Below, one piece after another: positions 53,599-63,004 of a stretch of DNA of 64,000 nt. The stretch spans positions 744,001 through 808,000 of the forward strand of contig CAWHBY010000004.1 in the NCBI GenBank assembly GCA_963827855.1, given 5' to 3'. This stretch comes from DTPU01 sp963827855. GTDB taxonomy: Bacteria > Planctomycetota > Phycisphaerae > Sedimentisphaerales > Anaerobacaceae. The notes under the pieces were generated by a model that saw only the letters and a list, made by a program, of their open reading frames with translations, did not search any database and had not been told where the DNA came from. The translations under genes and the position numbers were made by a program. Positions within the stretch are counted from its first letter, which is position 1. Each line of letters begins with the position of its first letter.

Positions 53599-53669
53599 AC
53601 GATGGCGTCGCAGGCGTGGCAGCCCGACCAGTCCGCTCAAATGGCGTGTCCGGAAGGAGGCCGGGCCGA

Positions 53670-56600
53670 TCAGTGGATCAGCCAGAGCGAGGCGGTTCCC
53701 TGGAAGGACTGGCCGGAGGTCAACTGACCTGTCACGGTGACGCTGATGGGCCCGTCGTCCGGTATCGCATTGAGCACGTCCTCCTCGTAGAACATGCCCA
53801 CCACCGTCGTCCTCAGGCCTCCTGTGGTCTGCTCACTGGCGTGCTGCGAGAAGGCCGGCACGTTTCCAGGAGAGAGGGTGATCGGCACGGTCAGGTCCAC
53901 GTCGGCTGCCCCGATCTCGGGCAGGACCATCAAGACGATCACATACCGGGAGCTGTCCTCCAGGCTCACGTGATAGGGCGACAGGTAGAGCGGGTAAACC
54001 AACGGCTGGACCACGTTGACCTGCAGGCTGTCCGCTGCGGAGTAATTGACTCCGTCAAAGACAACCAGTCCGATCTCGTACTGGCCGACAGGCAGAGCGA
54101 TCGTGGGAGCTGCGCCCGTGGCTTCGAAGGCCTGATCCCCCACAGTCCAGGTCCAGGTGTACTGCAGGCTGCTGCCCTCAGGGTCATAGGAGGCAGAGCC
54201 ATCCAGCGCGACGCTGGCGTAGCCGCCGGCCGGGGCGTAGGCGGTCCTGTCCGGGCCCGCATTGGCCACCGGCGCGTCGCCCCCGTTCTGCAGGACGGTG
54301 ATCACTACAGTGTCCGGGTCCGAGGTGTTGGTCCCATCGGAGACGATCAACTCGATCGTGCGTTGGCCGACAGGCAACTGGATCGTCGGCCTGACGCCCG
54401 TGGTGCTGTAGGTCAGCCACCCGATGGTCCAGGTCCACGTGTACTGCAGGCTGCTACCTTCAGGGTCGTACGAGTCCGAGCCATCCAGCGTGACGGTAGC
54501 GTAGCCATTGGCCGCCGCGTTGACGGTCCGATCCTGGCCAGCGTGGGCGATGGGTACTGCGCCACCGCTCTGGAGGACGGTGATCACCACCGTGTCGGGG
54601 TCGGAATAGTTGATGCCGTCGAAAACGACCAACTGGATCGCGCGTTGGCCGACAGGCAACTGGACCGTCGGCCTGATACCCGTGGCGCTGTAGCTCTGGC
54701 TGCCGACGGTCCAGGTCCATGTGTACTGCAGGCTGCTGCCTTCAGGGTCATACGAGGAGGAGCCATCCAGCATGACACTCGCGGCGCCGCTGCTCGCTGC
54801 GTAGACGCTGCGATCCTGGCCGGCATTGGCCACCGGAGCATCGCCGCCGTTCTGCAGGACGGTGATCACCACCGTGTCGGGATTCGAGTAGAGGGTTCCG
54901 TCATAGACGGTCAACTGGATCGACCGCTGGCCTACAGGGAGTAGGACGGTCGGCTTGACGCCCGTGGCGCTGTAGCTCTGGCTGCCGATGTTCCAGGTCC
55001 AGTTGTACTGCAGGCTGCTGCCCTCGGGGTCATAGGAGCCCGATCCATCGAGCACGACACTGGCGTAGCCATTGTTGCCTGCATAGACGGTCCTGTCCTG
55101 GCCAGCATTGGCCACGGGCGCAGAGCCACTGCTCTGGAGCACCGTGATCACCACAGTGTCGGGATCGGAGGTATTGGTCCCGTCGGAGACGATCAACTGG
55201 ATCGACCGCTGGCCTACAGGGAGTTGGATGGTCGGCTTGACGCCCGTCGTGCTGTAGGTCTGCGAGCCGATGGTCCAGGTCCAGTTGTACTGCAGGCTGC
55301 TGCCTTCCGGATCATAGGAGCCAGACCCATCGAGCATGACGCTCGCATATCCGCTGGTCCCTGCAGTGACGGTCCTGTCCTGGCCAGCATCGGCCACAGG
55401 CGCAGAGCCGCTGCTCTGAAGCACCGTGATTACCACGGTGTCCGGATCGGAGGTGTTGGTCCCGTCATAGACGGTCAACTGGACCGTCCGCTGGCCTACA
55501 GGCAGTTGGATGGTCGGGTTGACGCCCGTCGTGCTGTAGGTCTGCGAGCCGATGGTCCAGGTCCAGTTGTACTGCAGGCTGCTGCCCTCTGGGTCGTACG
55601 AACCGGAGCCGTCGAGCATGACGCTCGCATATCCGCTGGTCCCTGCAGTGACGGTCCTGTCCTGCCCAGCATGGGCCACAGGCGCAGAGCCGCTGCTCTG
55701 AAGCACCGTGATTACCACGGTGTCCGGATCGGAGGTGTTGGTCCCGTCATAGACGGTCAACTGGACCGTCCGCTGGCCTACAGGCAGTTGGATGGTCGGG
55801 TTGACGCCCGTCGTACTGTAGGTCTGCGAACCGATGGTCCAGGTCCAGTTGTACTGCAGGCTGCTGCCTTCCGGATCATAGGAGCCAGACCCATCGAGCA
55901 TGACGCTCGCATATCCGCTGGTCCCTGCAGTGACGGTCTTGTCCTGCCCAGCATCGGCCACAGGCGCAGAGCCGCCGCTCTGCACGACGGTGATCACGAC
56001 CGTGTCCGGACTGGAGTAGGTGGTGCCATCGAACACGATCAACTGGATCGACCGCTGGCCTACAGGCAGTTGGACGGTCGGCTTGACGCCCGTCGTATTG
56101 TAGGTCTGCGAACCGATGGTCCAGGTCCAGTTGTACTGCAGGCTGCTGCCCTCTGGATCGTACGAACCGGAGCCGTCGAGCATGACGCTCGCGGTGCCGC
56201 CGGTTGCATAGACGGTCCTATCCTGGCCGGCGTTCGCCACGGGTGCGGAGCCACCACCCGCCAGGACCGTGATCCGCACGGTGTCCGGATCCGAGTAGAG
56301 GGTGCCGTCAAACACGACCAGATTGACGTAGTGCTGGCCTACAGGCAGTTGGATGGCAGGCTTGACGCCCGTGGTGCTGTAAGTCTGCGAACCGATGGTC
56401 CAGGTCCAGCTATAGAGCAGCGCACTTCCATCCGGATCATAGGAGGCTGAGCCGTCGAGCGTCACGCTGGCGTACCCGTTGGCCGCCGCGTGGACGCTCT
56501 GATCCGGTCCTGCATTGGCCACAGGCGGGTTCTGGTTCTGGCTGTCCGTGCCGTATTCATAGGCGCCCATGTCCACGATGGGAGGCGTGCCTACCCCCGA

Positions 56601-58219
56601 GTCCGTGGTCGCGGGGTCATCGATGAACCGCTTCTTCCCGGTCACGTCCCGCTTGATGTCCGATGGCACCGCCTGGTTCTTGCCCGCATCGATGCACAGC
56701 GAGCCCTTGGAGAGCCCCAGTTTGTCGTCCTCGTTGCCCACCACGTTGTCCGCGCCGTCGCGATCCTCGAACATGGGGTTGGTCTGGCGGTTGCCGATAC
56801 CCGACCAGTTCCCGTACACCGTGGTGTAGGTGACGGAGATGTCAGAGCCGTCACGGTTCTCGATCTCTGAGCCGCTGTCCCAGAGAATGCCGCTAGCCAC
56901 CACCAGACGACCGCGGGTGTCGGGCGGCAGGGAGGAATCGCACGTGAAGGCCTGGCCGGTCAAGGCCGTGTTCGCCGAGAACGTGCAGTTGACCATCTGA
57001 GCATCGGACTCGTAGAAGCTGATGCCGCCGCCGCGATAGTCTGCCTTGTTGCCGTTCAGCACGCAGTTGACGAAATTGGCGTCCGCGGTCTGGCAGTAGA
57101 CGGCGCCTCCCTCGCTCAGGCTGCGATTGCGAATGAACACGCAGGACACGTACCGGGGCGAGCACTCTCTGTTGTCTGCAGCGCCGCCCTCTTGGTTGGC
57201 CGTATTGGCCACGAACTGGCAACTGGTGAACCGCGGACGTCCTCCGCCCCACGTTCCAGCCGCCCCACCGCTGACGCTGGCTGCGTTCTCCGTGAACGTA
57301 CAGCCCACGACGTTGGGATCGCAGTGGAGGCTGTAGAAGGCGCCTCCACGAGAGCCGCCTGTGTTCTTCTTGAACGTGCAGGTCTGGATGAGGGAGTTGC
57401 TGTCCTGATTGTAGAGCCCGCAACCCTTGCCTGCGCTGGCGATGACGTTGTTCTCGAAGCGGCACCCGATGAGGTTGGGCTCAGCCGATACGACGGCCGC
57501 GCCTGCGCCAGTTGGCCGGCGTAGTTGGCCATAAACGTGCACTGTGAGACGTTCGGATCGCCCTGCGAGGCGTACAGGCCTCCGCCGTCGTTGGCGGCTG
57601 CGCAGGCCTGGATCACGCAGTTGCGAATCGTAGGCGACCCCTGTTGCGACAGGATGCCGCCGCCCCTGGTCGCCGTAGTGCCATTGGCATTGCCGCCTGT
57701 GATCCTGAATCCATCCAGGATGGCCGTGCGACCCGCGAGACTGGCGGTCACGACGTTGTAGGAGTTGTCCTGTCGCGTCGCGGCGCTCAACAGGAGCCCT
57801 GTGGCTCCGTGATCGTTGGGATCCACTGTCGGGTCGTTCCCGCTCAGGTCGCCACTCAGGGTCGTCGGATAGGCCTGGGGGTCCCGATCATCGGATGGCC
57901 AGGACGGAGACGACCCGTATCCCGCGTATCCGCCGAGAATCGTGACCCTGTTCAGCAAGGTGAATGTGACTGACCTGCCGGTGCTGGAGGGCGAAGTGGC
58001 CTGGTTGGGCTTGTACGTGCCCTGGGCCACCTTGATGGTGTCATCGGGCTGGGCCACGGCCAGAGCGTCCTGCAGGTAGTGATAGGCGTCAACCCAAGAC
58101 GTTCCATTGTTGGCCCCCGGCGCATCCGCGTCCACGTAGATGTCCGCTGCCCCAGCAGCCGCGCTGCATACACAGACCGCCAACACCAGTATCCTTACAT
58201 TGGCTCTTGTCCTCATCAC
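53670..58219 (-). CDS. Secreted right-handed beta-helix protein with nine PKD domains; -1 frameshift
   Basis: Together ~1516 aa. Signal peptide (VRILVLAVCVCSAAAGA), then a beta-helix region (IYVDADAPGANNGTSWVDAY, LQDALAVAQPDDTIKVAQGTY, GGGILSQQGSPTIRNCVIQ, later GGAVYCQTADANFVNCVLNG) ending DMGAYEYG. Then nine ~94-aa PKD domains (VANAGQDRTV ... LDGSGSYDPEGSSLQYNWTW ... DPDTVVITVLQ) and a ~110-aa C-terminal beta domain. Two frames meet at 57511-57513: NYAGQ is followed by TGAGAAVVSAEP only if one A is restored. Probably a surface adhesin or polysaccharide-binding protein; no anchor motif at the end. Transcribed from its own promoter at 58364-58392. Confidence 0.85.
54020..56525 (-). repeat. 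Tandem PKD repeats, 282-nt period
   Basis: Nine units of about 282 nt. Landmark CCAGC steps from 55102 to 55384 to 55666. The middle three copies are almost identical in DNA, the outer ones more diverged, so the array grew from the centre. Confidence 0.9.
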
Positions 58220-58363
58220 AGGCTCCTTTCAGGTTCCCCGTCGTACGCAAAGACGCTATCTCTGCGCAGACTTACCTGTCAATAGATCGGACGCGACAGA
58301 TGCGCGATAACCATCCCCAGTCACGGTGTCCTCCTCGCGACATTTTCGTATGCACCTAAATCC

Positions 58364-58392
58364 AGTGTAGCAATCGGGCAAGGGCAAGTCAA
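58364..58392 (-). promoter_or_regulatory. Sigma70-type promoter of the PKD protein gene
   Basis: Minus strand: TTGACT (58392-58387), 17-nt spacer, TACACT (58369-58364). Leader ~140 nt. Confidence 0.55.
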
Positions 58393-58404
58393 GCAGGCAA
58401 CTCG

Positions 58405-58420
58405 GCACAATCTATTGTGC
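58405..58420. promoter_or_regulatory. Operator-like palindrome between divergent promoters
   Basis: GCACAAT-CT-ATTGTGC, perfect 7-bp arms. It overlaps the -35 box of the plus-strand promoter and lies 12 nt upstream of the minus-strand -35 box, a good place for a dimeric regulator. Confidence 0.4.
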
Positions 58421-58443
58421 TGAGACACTCCGACGTGTAGAAT
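58415..58443 (+). promoter_or_regulatory. Candidate promoter of the prepilin-like gene
   Basis: TTGTGC (58415-58420), 17-nt spacer, TAGAAT (58438-58443). Only 11 nt separate the -10 box from the ATG at 58455. Confidence 0.4.
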
Positions 58444-58454
58444 ATGGGGTGGCT

Positions 58455-59303
58455 ATGCGTTCCAGAGGATTCACTCTTATTGAGCTTCTCGTCGTCATCG
58501 CCACCATCGCGGTGTTGATGGCTATTCTGGTCCCCGTGCTCGGAAAGGCCAGGAACCAGGCCCAGACGATGGTCTGTAAGGGCAATCTCAGGAACTACTG
58601 CCTGGCCGCCACCCTCTACCTCGACGACAACAGCGCCAGGTTCCCCATCCCGGAGAGGTGCTACTTCTCTCAGACCTCGCCCTATCCCGTGGAAGCGGGG
58701 CTGTCCAGCCCGATCCACATGCGATGGTGCAATGATGACCTCAACCTGAAGAAGCACCCCCAGTATGCGGGCCCGTTCTTCCGCTACATGGCTAGTGCCG
58801 GTGCCTTCGTCTGTCCTACGTTCAAAACCCTGGCGAGCAGTAGTTCCCAGGACCAGTTCTTCGCTGCTGATATGGCCAAGATCCACTATAAGCCGTGGTA
58901 CAACTACACCATGAACGCCTACCTCGGCAGCCAGGACGCCAGCGTCGCCAAGACGCGGGTGAGAAAGAGTACAGAGGTCAAGAGGCCTTCCAACACCTTC
59001 GTCTTCGTGGAAGAGAGCCCGCTGATCGATACCCGGTACAACGTCTCCGGCCTCAACGACACGTTCATGGTCCCAGGCGACGACGCCATGGTCCAGGCCT
59101 GGATGACCCGGATGGGCAACGATCCACGGAGGATCGTCCCAGGCCCGGACGGCGTAGGCCAGTTCTATGACGTGGTCAGCGGGTTCCACAACACCACCAA
59201 TTCCAGGCTGCTCGGAGGAAAAGGCAACTGCGCCATCCTGGACGGCCACGTCGAGGCCTTCACCCGGGCCGACACCTTCCCCCACGCCTACCCGAAGTAC
59301 TAG
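58455..59303 (+). CDS. Prepilin-type protein with H-X-DG C-terminus
   Basis: 282 aa. Class III signal MRSRGFTLIELLVVIATIAV, with the glycine before Phe-Thr the expected prepilin peptidase site and the conserved Glu at +5; the hydrophobic stretch is the pilin helix. The C-terminus has FHNTTNSRLLGGKGNCAILD then GHVEAF, the planctomycete 'H-X9-DG' processing motif variant. Such pseudopilins are abundant in planctomycetes and are thought to be surface or secretion fibre components. Start at ATG 58455 or GTG 58449. Confidence 0.9.
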   Translation: MRSRGFTLIELLVVIATIAVLMAILVPVLGKARNQAQTMVCKGNLRNYCLAATLYLDDNSARFPIPERCYFSQTSPYPVEAGLSSPIHMRWCNDDLNLKKHPQYAGPFFRYMASAGAFVCPTFKTLASSSSQDQFFAADMAKIHYKPWYNYTMNAYLGSQDASVAKTRVRKSTEVKRPSNTFVFVEESPLIDTRYNVSGLNDTFMVPGDDAMVQAWMTRMGNDPRRIVPGPDGVGQFYDVVSGFHNTTNSRLLGGKGNCAILDGHVEAFTRADTFPHAYPKY

Positions 59304-59360
59304 AAGTAAGAAGCAAGCAGAGAGGAAGCTCCCTGTCTTCTGGCTCGCATCTTGGCTCTT
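59304..59360 (+). repeat. 7-nt-period tract starting at a stop codon
   Basis: Directly after TAG (59301-59303): AAGTAAG, AAGCAAG, CAGAGAG, GAAGCTC, then inverse-type units (CTTCTGG, CTCGCAT, CTTGGCT, CTTGG), again an imperfect hairpin. Confidence 0.6.
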
Positions 59361-59412
59361 GGTGCCTGTCTCTCTCCGATGGGATAGGGAGAGCCCTGCA
59401 AGGGTTCGCTCC

Positions 59413-59470
59413 GGTTCAGACCTCGCATTAAGAAGATAGGTACGTTAATGCCTATCGCAAGGTCTGACCC
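59413..59470. repeat. REP-like inverted repeat
   Basis: Arms GGTTCAGACCTCGCATTAA (59413-59431) and TTAATGC...AAGGTCTGACCC (59445-59470) are inverted copies. The GGTCAGACCTTGCATT-type sequence resembles repeats linked with REP-associated transposases (RAYTs); no transposase in the window. It sits between two convergent genes. Confidence 0.6.
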
Positions 59471-59488
59471 CCATGTGCACGGCCTCCT

Positions 59489-60532
59489 CTACGGCTTCGC
59501 CTGGTCGTAGATCTGGGCGATGGTGCGGAGGAGGGATTCGAGCTTGGCGTAGTATTGCTCGTCGGTCAGGCTGGCCCTGCTGTCACGCAGGGTCATGACG
59601 TCGAGCTCCAGGCGGTCTCGCTGGGCCCGCAGGTCTGCTGACAGTCCTGCCTCCTGCGGACTGCAGAGAAGGTGGAGCTGATGTGCCCGGTAACCGTCCA
59701 ACGAGGCGTTGTCGCTCGCCTTCTTGGTCGGCCTGATGCCCCGGAACCAGTCTGCGGGCGTGCCGAGGCCGTCGGCGTTGTCGTCCAGGAGGGCGTGTTC
59801 CGTCGCCAGTCTGCCGCTGGCCGAATAGAAGCCGCGGACCTTGCTGGAGGCGGAGAGGAAGGCCTCCAGGAGTGAGGTCTGGCCGTCCTTGTCGAGGTCC
59901 GCATTGGGGTCGGTGAAGGATTCTGCCAGAAACTGGCCAAAACGGGTAATGCTCTGCTCGAAGCCGCTCTTGGTCGCAGTGACCACTACGCGGCCGGGCG
60001 AAGACAGGGCCTTGAGGAACGGCGAGCTTGCACAGGTGGTGTCGATCACGGAGATGGGTCTGGCCAGCGGTTTGAGCCAGGCAGCCAGGTCCTCTGCGGC
60101 CAGGTCCGGACCACGCAGATTGAACTTGGCGGTCCTGCCGTCATAGGTCCCGTGCCCGATGAGGACCAACCACAAGGCCTCTGTGCTGGGATTGGTCTGC
60201 TCTGCAAGCACGGCCCGCAGCCTGTCGCGATCGCATGGGTCACCTACTGTGTCGTCCAGGCCGATAGCGACGAACTTCGCGCCCCCCTTTGCCGCCGCCT
60301 GCCTCCACAGATCGGCCCAATGGGCGAACTGCGGCGAGTACTCCGGCGAGCCCTCTGCGCCAACGGCCACGATCACGACCGGACCGTTGGGATCGACGGC
60401 CTCCGAAGCGGGACACACGCCCGGGCCAATGAGCCCTACCGCACACAGCGTAACCAACAAGGCAGCATGGGCCAAGGCCCACGGTACGGACTTGTTGCTT
60501 CCTGCTTCTTGCATACGGCTTCCTGCTACCAT
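59489..60532 (-). CDS. Caspase-like / C13-type cysteine peptidase family protein
   Basis: 347 aa, exported (ALAHAALLVTLCAVGLIGPG). The caspase-fold dyad is visible: LVLIGHGTYDG (His) and SVIDTTCASSPFLKAL (Cys), with VVIVAVGAEGSPEY at the first strand; a calcium-like loop DPNADLDKDGQTS follows. The C-terminal ~80 residues are helical. It lies downstream of the vWA membrane protein and coiled-coil protein on the same strand. The exact start is blurred because a 7-nt-period tract covers the first codons: ATG 60532 or ATG 60514. Role: probably proteolysis or processing in the envelope; substrate unknown. Confidence 0.78.
   Translation of the reverse strand: MVAGSRMQEAGSNKSVPWALAHAALLVTLCAVGLIGPGVCPASEAVDPNGPVVIVAVGAEGSPEYSPQFAHWADLWRQAAAKGGAKFVAIGLDDTVGDPCDRDRLRAVLAEQTNPSTEALWLVLIGHGTYDGRTAKFNLRGPDLAAEDLAAWLKPLARPISVIDTTCASSPFLKALSSPGRVVVTATKSGFEQSITRFGQFLAESFTDPNADLDKDGQTSLLEAFLSASSKVRGFYSASGRLATEHALLDDNADGLGTPADWFRGIRPTKKASDNASLDGYRAHQLHLLCSPQEAGLSADLRAQRDRLELDVMTLRDSRASLTDEQYYAKLESLLRTIAQIYDQAKP
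60491..60532. repeat. 7-nt-period tract overlapping a gene start
   Basis: CTTGTTG, CTTCCTG, CTTCTTG, CATACGG, CTTCCTG, CTACCAT. It covers the first codons of the caspase-like gene. Confidence 0.6.
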
Positions 60533-60603
60533 TCCGGACAGAGATCCTTCGGCTTCGCCTCAGGATGACCGAGGGCGGTGGGCATAACCCACCCGACCCG
60601 CTG

Positions 60604-60631
60604 TTTCCTAAAACCTAAAACCTAAAACTTC
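60604..60631. repeat. 7-nt-period tract AAACCTA
   Basis: TTTCCTA, AAACCTA, AAACCTA, AAACTTC, next to the stop of the vWA gene. Confidence 0.55.
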
Positions 60632-60640
60632 AACCTCTCC

Positions 60641-63004
60641 CTACGGCATCCCCTTCCATCTCCTGATCGCCCATTCTGCCACGAGACATGCCAGGACCAG
60701 GGCAAGCATGAGCGACTCTGCCCAGGGCAGATCCCAAAAAGGCCTGACCCAGACCTCGCTGATGGGTGCACTGGCCTGCGGTAGACTACGGACGAAGCCC
60801 TCCAGATCGCCGGCCTCGATCGCCCGCCCCCCCGTCTGGCGGGCGATCTGCTCGAGGAGGGGCCGGTTGGCCTTGATTGAACGGAACTCGCGGCCCTCCA
60901 GGTCCGCCACCCATCCGGTCTGGGTGCGGGCAATCTCTGTCCCGTTGGCGTCGGAGACCACCGCGGTCGCTGCGTGGCCGCCGCTGGTCCGCGGTACGTA
61001 GGTCGCCTCGTAGAGCCCGGTCTGATCCTGCCTCGGCTCTGCAGTCAGGTGTACGGTCGCCTCCTGGGGATCACGGATCTCCAGTGCCACGGTGACGTTC
61101 TCCATGGGCTGAAAGGCCTTGTCCTTGACACGGACCTGGAGCTGGACTGCCTGGCCCGGCGGATCGGCCTTGGCTACCGTGGAAAGTACAATGCGGCCTG
61201 GCACGTCCGCGACCAGCCATCGGACTGTCTGCCGCCAGAACTTGTCCATGTCCGAATGCACCTGGCTCTTGGTGAAGCCCCATCGCCACACGTCCCCGAC
61301 CATCAGGGCTGCGCTTCTGCCATTGCCGTACCGCTGCACGACCAGGGCGGGAACGGCCTGGTCAGGCTCGGTTTCTGCGGTAGCTAGCACGCTGGCGCCA
61401 GGCTTGCCGCCGACGACGCGGCTCAGGACGTGGAACTCCGGCATGGCCGCCAGTTGGTCCCTCTCCGCCTGCTCGCTGTCACGAACGCGGACCCAGGGCT
61501 GCAGCCAGCCTTCGCGGGTCAGGGTCAGGCGGACCGCAGGTGACGCCAGGCCTGCCTGCGGCCGACCCAGGTAGACCGCGAGCATGTGGCTCAGGGGCGA
61601 GCGGTCGTAGCCACCCTTCAGAAAGGACTCCTGGCCGCCCAGCATCAGGAACCCACCACCCCGCTCCGCGACGTAGCGACGAAGCAGTTCGAGCTGATCG
61701 TAGGTGAAAAACGAGGCGTCCACGTCATCCAGGATCACGGCGTGGTATCCGAACAGCTCTTCGCTGGTCTTTGGGAATCCCGCCTGAAGCTCGGCCTCGT
61801 CGCGGGTGTTGAGCCTGACCAAGACCGGCTGGTCATAGGCCTCGGTCTGCTCCTGGTCCTGACCGTTGAAGCCCCGGTACAGGGGATTGCTCTGCTCGCC
61901 AGCCCTTCCCCTCCAGTCATACTTAGGCTCCCGCTTCGCGACGCGGATCAACCCAACCAGTTGCACTTCATCATCCTCGCTGACTGCCCGCTGCAGGAAC
62001 TTGTACTCCCAATTGGGCCTGCCTGCCACGTAGAGCACCCTGTACGGCCCGCCCCCACGGTCCACGACAACCGCCTTCCGATTCCTGGAGCCGACCGGAT
62101 CGGTGGATTGGCACGGGTCTTCGGCGCGGCCGCCCGCAACGGATGCCTGCAGATGGTAGAACAGGACCCCTGTCTTGGCGGGTCTGAAACGGAATCTGAA
62201 GACCTGCTTGGCGTCTTCAGTCCCCACCTTCCAGGTCTGCTGCTCCACCCGGTCACCGGAGTCATCGGTCAGATCGATGGCGACAGTCCTACCCGCATGC
62301 CCCGCAGCCTCCACATCCGCCTGGACCGTTACGGGCGCATCTTCGAAGGACGTCTGGCTGACCGAGACGCTGGCAACCGCCAGGTCGTCCGGGACCTTGT
62401 CCTGGCCGATCGCGACCGGATACACGGGCGCAAGGCCGGACCAGTCGCTGGTGGAGTCGTCCACGTCCGTGGCGATGCCGTCAGTCAAAAGGAGCACACC
62501 CGCCAGCGGTCTGCCGCGGTACCGCTCTGTCAGGGTCCGGAGGGTCGTGGTCAAGGCCGACGTCTTGCCCTCAAAGGTCAGCTCAGAGAAGTCGATCGTC
62601 CTGCGAAGCCTGCCATCGAAGACGTATCCGCAGACCTGGAAGTCCTTGGCGAGTTCTGCAAGCCAGCCTGTCCTGCCGCGGGAGAGGATCCCTTGGAGGA
62701 TCTGGCCGCGGCTCTGCGACATGCCCCGGTCCCGGACCGTCAGGCTGGCGCTGTTGTCGACCACAACGGCAAAGAGGTTGGCCCCGCTCTGGGCCCTCCT
62801 GCTGCTCCAGAGCGGCTCTGCCAGGCACAGGCCCAGGATCAGGATCGCCAGCAGCTTGAGGCCGAGCGCCAGGGCCCGGCTGAAGCCCATGGACGTGGCA
62901 GGCCAATAGGATCTGACCAGCAAGGCCAGCATGACCAGGGCCACCGCCCCTGCCAGCCAGAGCCAGTGGCTGCCGGGAATCGTCATCAGTCCAAGGATAC
63001 CCAT
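60641..63004 (-). CDS. Membrane protein with vWA and glutamine-amidotransferase-like fold
   Basis: 787 aa. Two N-terminal helices (HWLWLAGAVALVMLALLV, ALGLKLLAILILGLCLAEPL), then a vWA region with MIDAS motif VVDNSASL and LLLTDGI; later a segment like the DUF1355/GATase1 fold (YHAVILDDVDASFF ... LRRYVAERGGGFLMLGGQES) and a C-terminal Ig-like part plus a last helix (SLMLALVLACLVAEW). Proteins of this design belong to the MoxR/BatA neighbourhood of planctomycetes. The start is ATG 63004, inside the TGATG overlap with the upstream coiled-coil gene, so translation is coupled. Likely envelope maintenance; mechanism unknown. Confidence 0.8.
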   Translation of the reverse strand: MGILGLMTIPGSHWLWLAGAVALVMLALLVRSYWPATSMGFSRALALGLKLLAILILGLCLAEPLWSSRRAQSGANLFAVVVDNSASLTVRDRGMSQSRGQILQGILSRGRTGWLAELAKDFQVCGYVFDGRLRRTIDFSELTFEGKTSALTTTLRTLTERYRGRPLAGVLLLTDGIATDVDDSTSDWSGLAPVYPVAIGQDKVPDDLAVASVSVSQTSFEDAPVTVQADVEAAGHAGRTVAIDLTDDSGDRVEQQTWKVGTEDAKQVFRFRFRPAKTGVLFYHLQASVAGGRAEDPCQSTDPVGSRNRKAVVVDRGGGPYRVLYVAGRPNWEYKFLQRAVSEDDEVQLVGLIRVAKREPKYDWRGRAGEQSNPLYRGFNGQDQEQTEAYDQPVLVRLNTRDEAELQAGFPKTSEELFGYHAVILDDVDASFFTYDQLELLRRYVAERGGGFLMLGGQESFLKGGYDRSPLSHMLAVYLGRPQAGLASPAVRLTLTREGWLQPWVRVRDSEQAERDQLAAMPEFHVLSRVVGGKPGASVLATAETEPDQAVPALVVQRYGNGRSAALMVGDVWRWGFTKSQVHSDMDKFWRQTVRWLVADVPGRIVLSTVAKADPPGQAVQLQVRVKDKAFQPMENVTVALEIRDPQEATVHLTAEPRQDQTGLYEATYVPRTSGGHAATAVVSDANGTEIARTQTGWVADLEGREFRSIKANRPLLEQIARQTGGRAIEAGDLEGFVRSLPQASAPISEVWVRPFWDLPWAESLMLALVLACLVAEWAIRRWKGMP

